In this document: one piece after another, positions 1-5,221 of the stretch
Numbering within the stretch: the first letter of the stretch is position 1
Layout of the letters: every line of letters starts with the position of its first letter
From: Psychromonas sp.
GTDB lineage: Bacteria > Pseudomonadota > Gammaproteobacteria > Enterobacterales > Psychromonadaceae
Assembly (NCBI GenBank): GCA_023145575.1
Contig: JAGLDN010000157.1
Location: forward strand, 1 to 5,420
Reading direction: 5' to 3'
Length of the DNA: 5,420 nucleotides
The notes under the pieces: model-generated
What the model was told of the DNA's origin: nothing
Databases searched by the model: none
The model's input: only the letters and a program-made list of their open reading frames with translations
Position numbers and translations under genes: made by a program

Positions 1-129
1 AAGGTAGTTGACGTCTGATAAAATACGGTTGTTCAGTGTTTTTTTTTGTTTTCGCAGGTAATTTTGCGAGTGCTGTGCTTGATTTTATATTTTATTCATA
101 GTGATACCTTAACAGTTTTTCACATGGCA

Positions 130-162
130 TTTTACTTGCTGCGTAACAGCAGTTAAGTAAAA
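130..162. repeat. Imperfect inverted repeat / hairpin
   Basis: Arms TTTTACTTGCTG (130-141) and CAGC (147-150) plus AAGTAAAA (155-162) pair around the loop CGTAA, with a 4-nt bulge (AGTT, 151-154) on the 3' side. This gives up to 12 base pairs. Neither strand has a T-tract directly after the stem, so it is not a typical intrinsic terminator. It could be an operator, a transcript structure, or chance in AT-rich DNA. Confidence 0.4.
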
Positions 163-248
163 ATAATTCCAAATTTTCACATAAATCACATTTATTTTAT
201 AGATAAAAGGTATATACTTCTTAATTGTATTTCGCTGCAAGTCACAGT

Positions 249-268
249 ATTAAAGATATATTAAACTT
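249..268 (+). promoter_or_regulatory. Possible tandem TTAA (PmrA-type) direct repeat upstream of the pseudo-protease gene
   Basis: TTAA at 250-253 and 261-264 are spaced 11 bp apart, one helical turn. In both repeats a T lies four bases after the TTAA (257 and 268). This is the skeleton of the PmrA response-regulator box (cTTAATatT-N2-cTTAATatT), but the remaining positions match poorly. A weak -10-like TATTTA lies at 284-289. TTAA is common in such AT-rich DNA, so this is only a candidate. Confidence 0.2.
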
Positions 269-335
269 ACTACCTTCCCTTCTTATTTAAGCTTGCATCT
301 CAAAATTAACTCTCACTAGTACCAAAAGGATTAAA

Positions 336-1268
336 ATGCCCTCAGTCCCTAAAACTTCACCCGAGCCACGCCCTCAATCAACAAGTGGCACAGGCTTTTC
401 GATGTCAAAATATTTAACCGGGAAGGCTAATGAGCGTGAAGGTCGACCTCGTGTGTCTCCAAAACCCGTAAAGGATTTGAAATCGATAATTATAAAATTT
501 TATGATGAGAACTCGCCTAAGTTTAGACGTGATGAAGAAACCATTCTAAAAAGTTCTGTAGAGGGTGTCATTTCCGCCCTAGAAACAGTAAAAGAAGCTT
601 CTGAAGACCAGTTTAATTCTCATAAAGAAACATTGAGATTTTGGTTTGGATCCTCGAGCCCTGACGTGGTTACCTTTGCAATAGATTCGATAAATGAACT
701 TTATGATTTATTTACGGATGAGACAATGATTTTAACATTTTTTAACATGACGAAAGATGATACTAATTACATACCTGGTTTGTATCCTAAATCATCTGAG
801 GTAGGGGAACCAAAACATAGGAGTTACCGGGGTAAATCGAAATGTAATAGATCATCAACAGACGGCTCATTATATATCCAGTCTTGTCGTGATTATTATG
901 AGAATACATCATATACTTCTGGTGTTTTTCGTAATTCACACAATGAAGAATATGAGAGAGAGAGGATGGGTAGAATGATGAGAAAAAGAGCGTCTTGCTT
1001 TAGTATAGATATTGAGTTTAGTTATTTTGTACCATTAGAATCTCACATGAAAGCCATCCTTCTAGAAGCTATCAGCTCGAAGTTGAAAATGAAGGATGTT
1101 ATCCCTGCAAGAATGCCAACGAAACCCAGCGGAGTATGGATTGGTGGTGGAACAAGAATGGATTGCAATAAATTAGCTATAAGAAATCCTGAGATGACAA
1201 TATTCAATTCTTACAGCTTGTTGTACTTTATTATTGACTTTGTATCTCCACTTGTTCCTGATTATTGA
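336..1268 (+). CDS. Hypothetical protein; candidate catalytically dead M35-like (aspzincin) metallo-endopeptidase
   Basis: This is a 310-residue protein with a clear ribosome site (AAAAGGA at 324-330, 5 nt before ATG). No signal peptide or membrane helix is evident. Residues 1-45 are rich in Pro, Ser and basic residues and probably disordered. From about residue 65 the layout resembles M35/aspzincin peptidases. A helix (68-100) ends in F102-W-F-G105, like the family's TWFG. A strand with FSYFVP (228-233) resembles the family's 'C..FW..P'. A helix at 240-250 occupies the zinc-helix position. G272-T-R-M-D276 matches the GTxxD zinc-ligand motif. NP (284-285) and N291...Y297-F298 match the C-terminal 'NP..A..NADSYxYF' signature. 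The zinc helix reads L-L-E-A-I-S-S instead of L-x-H-E-x-x-H, so both His ligands and the catalytic Glu are missing, and the YG after GTxxD is KL. The sequence features are seen directly; the family assignment is from memory of the family and by eye. A role as a binding protein or effector is inference only. The nearest plus-strand terminator-like hairpin is 246 nt downstream. Confidence 0.8.
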   Translation: MPSVPKTSPEPRPQSTSGTGFSMSKYLTGKANEREGRPRVSPKPVKDLKSIIIKFYDENSPKFRRDEETILKSSVEGVISALETVKEASEDQFNSHKETLRFWFGSSSPDVVTFAIDSINELYDLFTDETMILTFFNMTKDDTNYIPGLYPKSSEVGEPKHRSYRGKSKCNRSSTDGSLYIQSCRDYYENTSYTSGVFRNSHNEEYERERMGRMMRKRASCFSIDIEFSYFVPLESHMKAILLEAISSKLKMKDVIPARMPTKPSGVWIGGGTRMDCNKLAIRNPEMTIFNSYSLLYFIIDFVSPLVPDY

Positions 1269-1513
1269 TTGCGATAAATAACATTCTTGTTAATTAGGTA
1301 CTTGTTAATGATCTTCATCCTAGACTTCAATCTATACCAATCTAATGAATAGAAAAATGAAAGCATTAATTTTGAAGTAGTATGGGCATAACACCAAGGT
1401 TGATATGTTAGTAATCTAATTAAGGTTGCTGAACTGGCAATTTAAATAAAGACTTCAATTCCTAAATAGTTATTCTACATAGAGATTTTATAACAACGCG
1501 CCTTGGTACTAGT

Positions 1514-1537
1514 TGCCTTGCCCTGCAAGGCATTTTT
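1514..1537 (+). terminator. Rho-independent terminator, plus strand
   Basis: An 8-bp perfect stem (TGCCTTGC 1514-1521, GCAAGGCA 1525-1532) closes a 3-nt CCT loop and is followed at once by five T residues (1533-1537). It is GC-rich within very AT-rich surroundings. Orientation fits transcripts running left to right. It lies 246 nt after the stop codon of the 310-residue protein, so it ends either that mRNA with a long 3' leader or a separate small transcript. On the minus strand the T-tract would precede the stem, so it does not serve ccoP well. Confidence 0.65.
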
Positions 1538-1695
1538 GCGTCCCATAGGTATATAAGCTTAAAATGAGTAGCTTGTTTTCCGAACCGTTTGTAATCAAAA
1601 AAATTTTACATACCTAATAGAAATTACAACAAATAGCTTTTCTATTTTACTGCTTAAATAACATACTTCCGCGCTTTAAATAACCAAGTTAATCA

Positions 1696-1714
1696 GCAAG
1701 TTATATCAACTTGC
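1696..1714. repeat. Perfect 7-bp hairpin downstream of ccoP
   Basis: GCAAGTT (1696-1702) and AACTTGC (1708-1714) pair around the loop ATATC. No run of T follows on either strand. It lies 112 nt past the ccoP stop and could stabilise the 3' end of the cco mRNA, but it is not a standard terminator. I saw no better intrinsic terminator for the cco operon. Confidence 0.4.
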
Positions 1715-1751
1715 GAATTTAATTAAGCTGTTTTCTTACTTAAGATTTAGA

Positions 1752-1778
1752 TTGCATACTTAATGTAATTGGTATAAT
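1752..1778 (+). promoter_or_regulatory. Possible sigma70 promoter directed antisense into ccoP
   Basis: A perfect -10 hexamer TATAAT (1773-1778) is preceded by TTGCAT (1752-1757, four of six bases of the -35 consensus) with a 15-bp spacer, which is short of the ideal 17. Transcription would start near 1785 and run antisense into the 3' end of ccoP. No credible plus-strand gene lies downstream, so an antisense RNA or a chance match are both possible. Confidence 0.25.
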
Positions 1779-1826
1779 CGTTGCTCGCAAGTGGCTCATC
1801 TTTTTGCGTAATATCTGCGACTACAA

Positions 1827-2810
1827 TTATTTGTTATTTTTATTTTTATTTTTATCCATTGATAATGAATATACATATGCTGTTATTAATTGAATTTTAT
1901 CTTCCCCTAATATTTTTAACCAAGCGGGCATTATACCATTACGACCATTTGCAATCGTGTCTTCAACGGCTCGGCGTGAGCCTCCGTATAACCAAATAGT
2001 GTCGGTTAGGTTTGGCGCACCGAGTGCCTGATTGCCTTTACCATCAGCGCCATGACAAGCAGCACAAATCACAAATTTAGTTTTGCCAGCAGCAGCTTCG
2101 AGTACATTAACGCGCCGCCCACTTAATTTGAGCATATAACTTGTAACTTCTGTCACGCCCTTTTCACCGCCAAGTGCCTCCTTCCATGATGGCATAACAC
2201 CTTGACGTCCATACATGATACTTTCTTTGATAGTTTTAGGATCACCACCATATAACCAGTCTTTATCCGTTAAACCTGGAAATCCTGCGCTACCTCGCGA
2301 ATCAGATCCATGGCATACTGAACAGTTTTGCAAGAATAGACGTTGACCAATTTTAATCGCATTTTCATCTTTTGCAATGTCTACAATATCTTTGTAATGT
2401 CCATCTGCATTATAAATATGCGATTTAAAAACAGCGCTATATTTGCTTTTCGCCTTGTCCATTTCTCGTTGGTATTGTGAATGAGATGTGTTTGCTGCTT
2501 TTTTTGATTCCGCAAGTGATTTAACAGCTTTATCTGCACTAGTCCAATTAAGTAAACCATTATAATTTGCCGTGAATGAAGGGTAGGCGATGGCATAAAT
2601 AACCGCGATAATAATACAAAACCAAAAGAGCCACACCCACCATTTTGGCAGTGGATTATTTAACTCTTGAATACCATCAAAGGTATGCGGCATGGGTTCG
2701 CCTTCTTTGACACCTGTATTATTTTTTGTCGTTGCGCGAAGGAGGATAGCACAACCAATGACGACAATGAGTGTGATGATTGATATCCATAGAGTCCAGA
2801 ACAATGTCAT
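1827..2810 (-). CDS. ccoP: cbb3-type cytochrome c oxidase subunit III, diheme CcoP
   Basis: This is the membrane-anchored diheme cytochrome c subunit that takes electrons from the bc1 complex or soluble cytochrome c and passes them toward CcoO and CcoN. At 327 residues it has two N-terminal membrane helices (about 4-24 and 58-78), as usual in gammaproteobacterial CcoP. A charged, probably helical spacer (92-130) follows, then two periplasmic cytochrome c domains. Heme motifs are C163-S-V-C-H167 and C249-A-A-C-H253; the likely axial Met residues are M206 (VMPSW) and M294 (IMPAW). Each domain has the LTD..WLYGG signature. The start ATG overlaps the ccoQ stop (TAATG), with GGAG 10 nt upstream, so translational coupling is likely. 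The C-terminus ends in a Lys/Asn-only tail encoded by a hexanucleotide repeat. Identification is very secure. Confidence 0.97.
   Translation of the reverse strand: MTLFWTLWISIITLIVVIGCAILLRATTKNNTGVKEGEPMPHTFDGIQELNNPLPKWWVWLFWFCIIIAVIYAIAYPSFTANYNGLLNWTSADKAVKSLAESKKAANTSHSQYQREMDKAKSKYSAVFKSHIYNADGHYKDIVDIAKDENAIKIGQRLFLQNCSVCHGSDSRGSAGFPGLTDKDWLYGGDPKTIKESIMYGRQGVMPSWKEALGGEKGVTEVTSYMLKLSGRRVNVLEAAAGKTKFVICAACHGADGKGNQALGAPNLTDTIWLYGGSRRAVEDTIANGRNGIMPAWLKILGEDKIQLITAYVYSLSMDKNKNKNNK
1836..1854. repeat. In-frame hexanucleotide microsatellite (ATTTTT x3) at the ccoP 3' end
   Basis: Three tandem ATTTTT units plus a closing A, read on the minus strand as AAAAAT repeats, encode the Lys-Asn dipeptides just before the CcoP stop codon. 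The unit length is a multiple of three, so gain or loss of units changes tail length without shifting the frame. Confidence 0.8.
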
Positions 2811-2998
2811 TATTTTTTCACTCCTGATTTTTCGGTATCATTTTCATTTATTTTCTTAAGCTCAGACTCATTAAAAATAGACTTGCCTGTATTTTCAAAT
2901 TTATTTTTTTGGCGTTTACTGTACACCCAAACTATCAAAGCAATAAAAACACAAAGAAGAAATAAGGTGTATAATCCGCTAAAAGTTGCAAAACTCAT
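2810..2998 (-). CDS. ccoQ: cbb3-type cytochrome c oxidase small subunit CcoQ (FixQ family)
   Basis: This is the small accessory subunit of cbb3 oxidase, thought in the family to stabilise the complex, notably the CcoP association. The protein is 62 residues: a short N-terminus, one membrane helix (about 8-26, ending in WVYSKRQK), then a hydrophilic, charged C-terminal tail. The start used here (MSFATFSGLY) is chosen over an upstream in-frame ATG at 3097, which would overlap ccoO and add 33 atypical residues. GGAG sits 5 nt before the chosen ATG, and the length fits the family. The gap to ccoO is 52 nt, and the stop TAA shares its last A with the ccoP ATG. Sequence conservation in this family is low, so identity rests on size, topology and position. 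Confidence 0.9.
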   Translation of the reverse strand: MSFATFSGLYTLFLLCVFIALIVWVYSKRQKNKFENTGKSIFNESELKKINENDTEKSGVKK

Positions 2999-3050
2999 AA
3001 AAACTCCAGTGTTTAATTTAATGATCACACAGGCCAAGTTACTCGATTGA

Positions 3051-3662
3051 TTATTCTTTAGTGCTAAGCGCTTGCCCAAGTGATTGTAGGTAAGCAATCA
3101 ATGCTGTCATTTCTGTTTTTCCTTTAACTGCCGCTTTAGCACCTGCAATATCTGCATCCGTATAAGGTACATGAAAATTATATCGGAAAATTTCAAGCTT
3201 ACGAGCAATATCTTCCCCAGTTAACTTATTTTTCAAGAGCCACGGGTAGGCAGGCATATTAGACTGAGGAACTACATCTCTTGGATTTATCAAATGCATT
3301 TTATGCCACACATCAGAGTAACGCTTTCCAACACGAGCCAAATCAGGGCCTGTACGTTTTGAACCCCATAAGAAAGGATGTTCCCAAACTTGTTCTCCCG
3401 CTAAACTATAGTGGCCATAACGCTCTGTTTCAGCTCTAAACGGTCGTATCATTTGACTATGGCAAACGTGACAGCCTTCCCTGATATAAATATCTCGCCC
3501 TTCCATTTCAAGCGCAGTATAAGGTTTTAGCCCATGCACAGGCTCAGTGGTTTCTTTTTGAAAGAGCAATGGCGTGATTTCTGCAAGTCCGCCAAAGCTA
3601 ATTGCAATGATAATGAGAAGCGCCAGCAAGCCAACATTTTTTTCAATAAATTCATGTTTCAT
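3051..3662 (-). CDS. ccoO: cbb3-type cytochrome c oxidase subunit II, monoheme CcoO
   Basis: This is the membrane-bound monoheme cytochrome c that relays electrons from CcoP to the CcoN active site. The 203-residue protein has one N-terminal membrane helix (about 11-33) with the globular domain in the periplasm. The heme attachment site is C64-H-V-C-H68 in the typical setting 'YIREGCHVCHSQMIRPFRAE', and M136 in QSNMPAYPW is the expected axial ligand. The motifs ERYGHYS and LWGSKRTGPDLARVG are characteristic of FixO/CcoO. The length is normal for the family. The ATG has a strong ribosome site (AAAGGGG, about 7 nt upstream) located in the 15-nt gap after ccoN, so it is certainly co-transcribed with ccoN. 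Confidence 0.97.
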   Translation of the reverse strand: MKHEFIEKNVGLLALLIIIAISFGGLAEITPLLFQKETTEPVHGLKPYTALEMEGRDIYIREGCHVCHSQMIRPFRAETERYGHYSLAGEQVWEHPFLWGSKRTGPDLARVGKRYSDVWHKMHLINPRDVVPQSNMPAYPWLLKNKLTGEDIARKLEIFRYNFHVPYTDADIAGAKAAVKGKTEMTALIAYLQSLGQALSTKE

Positions 3663-3677
3663 TATGTTACCCCTTTA

Positions 3678-5108
3678 CTAGCTAAGTTCTTGTTCTTGTA
3701 TAGAATTTGGTTCTGCGGTGATTGTTTTATATGTGTTGTATGCTAACAATAGCATGCCGAATAAGAAGATTAATCCACCCACAAGTCGAATGGCGTAAAA
3801 TGGGTAGGTCTTTTGTAAAACCTCAACGAAAGTGTAGGTAAGCGTGCCGTCAGGGTTAACAGCTCGCCACATCAACCCTTGCATTACACCAGATATCCAC
3901 ATTGCAACAATATAAAGTACAGTACCAATGGTTGCCATCCAAAAATGTAGGTTGATCATTGGCACGCTATACATGCCTTTTTGCCCGTATAGACGGGGTA
4001 TCATATGATAGGTAGCACCTATTGTTATCATAGCAACCCATCCAAGTGCACCTGAGTGTACATGACCAATTGTCCAATCAGTGTAATGAGAGAGAGCGTT
4101 GACTGATTTAATTGCCATCATAGGCCCTTCAAAGGTAGACATACCATAGAAAGAAAGGGAAACAACTAAGAATCGTAGAATCGGATCTGTACGTAGTTTA
4201 TGCCAGGCACCTGATAACGTCATAATACCATTTATCATCCCTCCCCAAGAAGGTACGAATAAAATAATTGACATGAGCATACCAAGTGATTGCACCCAAT
4301 CAGGCAATGCTGTGTAGTGAAGGTGGTGTGGACCTGCCCAAATGTAAACCGCAATTAACGCCCAAAAATGAATGATTGATAAACGATAAGAATAAACCGG
4401 GCGGTTTGCTTGCTTAGGCACGAAGTAATACATCATTCCTAGAAAGCCTGCTGTTAATAAAAACCCAACAGCATTATGTCCGTACCACCATTGCACCATT
4501 GCATCAACAGCTCCCGCGAAGACAGAATATGACTTCATGCTAAAAAGTGATATTGGAATTTCTAAATTATTGACAACATGTAGCATGGCAATGGCCAATA
4601 TAAACGCACCATAAAACCAGTTTGCAACATATATGTGCGATGTTTTTCGAATAGCCAGGGTACCAAAAAATACAACCGTATACATAAGCCAAACAATTAA
4701 TATCAAAATATCTATCGGCCATTCAAGCTCTGCGTACTCTTTTGTTGACGTGTAACCCATAGGCAGGGAGATAACCGCTGATATTATAATTAGTTGCCAT
4801 CCCCAAAAAACAAAAGAGGCGAGCGGTCCACCAAAGAGTTTTGTGTGACATGTTCGCTGTAAAATGTAAAAAGAGGAGCCCATTAATGCTGAAGTACCAA
4901 ATGCAAAAATAACGGCATTAGTATGAAGTGGACGAAGGCGGCTATAAGTGAACCATGGCGTTTCGAAGTTTAAAGATGGCCAAATAAGTTGAGCGGCGAT
5001 AATCACTCCAACCGACATTCCGATAATACCCCAGAAGATGGAAGTAAGAGTGAATTGGCGTACAATTTTCATGTTATAATCAGGCTGATTTAGCGTTGCT
5101 GTTGTCAT
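3678..5108 (-). CDS. ccoN: cbb3-type cytochrome c oxidase subunit I, CcoN
   Basis: This is the catalytic subunit, which reduces O2 to water at the heme b3-CuB centre and pumps protons in the inner membrane. The 476-residue, mostly hydrophobic protein fits the 12-helix family. All key residues are visible (numbered from MTTATLNQ): H62 and H351 for heme b, H349 for heme b3 (GHVHSG), and H211, H261 and H262 for CuB (WWYGHN, AGPHHLHY). Y255, one turn before the His pair, is the cross-linked Tyr typical of cbb3 enzymes, and E327 (FEGPMM) is the conserved channel Glu. I place the start at ATG 5108, not at TTG 5126 or ATG 5117: GGA lies 9 nt upstream of 5108 and the N-terminus MTTATLNQPDYN matches the family. 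It is the first gene of the operon, behind an FNR-type promoter. Confidence 0.97.
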   Translation of the reverse strand: MTTATLNQPDYNMKIVRQFTLTSIFWGIIGMSVGVIIAAQLIWPSLNFETPWFTYSRLRPLHTNAVIFAFGTSALMGSSFYILQRTCHTKLFGGPLASFVFWGWQLIIISAVISLPMGYTSTKEYAELEWPIDILILIVWLMYTVVFFGTLAIRKTSHIYVANWFYGAFILAIAMLHVVNNLEIPISLFSMKSYSVFAGAVDAMVQWWYGHNAVGFLLTAGFLGMMYYFVPKQANRPVYSYRLSIIHFWALIAVYIWAGPHHLHYTALPDWVQSLGMLMSIILFVPSWGGMINGIMTLSGAWHKLRTDPILRFLVVSLSFYGMSTFEGPMMAIKSVNALSHYTDWTIGHVHSGALGWVAMITIGATYHMIPRLYGQKGMYSVPMINLHFWMATIGTVLYIVAMWISGVMQGLMWRAVNPDGTLTYTFVEVLQKTYPFYAIRLVGGLIFLFGMLLLAYNTYKTITAEPNSIQEQELS

Positions 5109-5179
5109 TATTTTCATTCCATGCAAGTGTTCAAAATACGATTTTAAAAGCGTAGATTTTTTCCATTAAAAAATAAATG

Positions 5180-5185
5180 AGTATA
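5180..5185 (-). promoter_or_regulatory. -10 element of the cco operon promoter
   Basis: TATACT on the minus strand (AGTATA on plus) matches five of six bases of the sigma70 -10 consensus. It places the transcription start near 5173, giving a leader of about 65 nt before the ccoN ATG. There is no good -35 hexamer 16-18 bp upstream, as expected for a promoter that depends on an activator. Confidence 0.6.
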
Positions 5186-5196
5186 TATTTTCAAAA

Positions 5197-5213
5197 TATC
5201 AATAGTATTGATA
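5197..5213. promoter_or_regulatory. Perfect 17-bp palindrome overlapping the FNR box
   Basis: TATCAATAGTATTGATA has two perfect 8-bp arms around a central G. Its right arm shares TTGATA with the adjacent FNR-type site. The half-site polarity (ATCAA...TTGAT) is the reverse of an FNR site. Its centre is about 32 bp upstream of the inferred start, over the -35 region, a position that would suit a repressor. I do not recognise the regulator. Confidence 0.45.
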
Positions 5214-5221
5214 GCAAGCAA
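5208..5221 (-). promoter_or_regulatory. FNR/ANR-type activator site of the ccoNOQP operon
   Basis: TTGATAGCAAGCAA on the plus strand (TTGCTTGCTATCAA on minus) matches nine of ten defined positions of the FNR/ANR consensus TTGAT-N4-ATCAA, with one perfect half-site. Its centre (between 5214 and 5215) lies 41.5 bp upstream of the start position implied by the TATACT box, the exact class II activator position. FNR-family control of cbb3 operons under low oxygen is well established, which strengthens the call. Confidence 0.75.

Larger units (their letters stand above)
1..335. other. AT-rich left-edge intergenic region, no clear gene
   Basis: I see no credible gene here. A plus-strand frame from the window edge stops at TGA 16-18 (KVVDV*), so the last codons of an upstream gene are possible but unprovable. 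That stop is followed by a T9 run (39-47) preceded by a weak, bulged stem (11-18 with 33-39), a possible but poor terminator. Further in are an imperfect inverted repeat (130-162) and candidate promoter elements for the gene at 336: TATACT at 213-218 and TATATT at 257-262, neither with a good -35 at the right distance. Confidence 0.5.
1333..1776. repeat. Widely spaced inverted pair TATACCAAT / ATTGGTATA, possible small mobile element ends
   Basis: TATACCAAT at 1333-1341 is matched by its exact reverse complement ATTGGTATA at 1768-1776, facing each other across 426 nt. Both outer flanks have ATC directly adjacent (1330-1332 and 1777-1779 approximately), which could be a 3-bp target duplication. 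Inward extension is poor (about 4 of the next 11 positions agree). There is no transposase inside, so it would be a MITE-like non-autonomous element. Chance is a real alternative. Confidence 0.22.
1269..1826. other. 558-nt intergenic region between the pseudo-protease gene and ccoP
   Basis: The two flanking genes converge here. I found no ORF with coding character on either strand; the short frames, such as ATG at 1564 (17 codons), are not convincing. The region holds a strong plus-strand terminator hairpin (1514-1537), a second perfect hairpin without T-tract (1696-1714), a plus-strand TATAAT (1773-1778), and inverted TATACCAAT/ATTGGTATA motifs (1333-1341 and 1768-1776). The ccoGHIS genes that often follow ccoP are absent. 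Confidence 0.6.

Noticed and set aside
1696..1714. Intrinsic terminator for the cco operon
   Set aside because: The hairpin is perfect, but no T-tract follows it on the minus strand.
1781..1999. Plus-strand 72-codon frame starting with TTG
   Set aside because: It mostly overlaps the secure ccoP gene antisense, has no ribosome site, and its YFYFYFY stretch is just the hexamer repeat read backwards.
2381..2596. Minus-strand 71-codon frame
   Set aside because: It lies entirely inside ccoP in another frame, and ccoP is certain there.
2999..3097. Extended N-terminus of ccoQ beginning at ATG 3097
   Set aside because: It would overlap ccoO and add 33 residues unlike the family; the ATG at 2998 has a GGAG site at proper spacing.
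3534..3746. Plus-strand 70-codon frame
   Set aside because: Antisense shadow of the ccoO start and ccoN end, with no family resemblance.
5109..5126. Upstream starts for ccoN (TTG 5126, ATG 5117)
   Set aside because: The GGA site suits ATG 5108, and for ATG 5117 it directly abuts the start codon; the conserved N-terminus begins at 5108.
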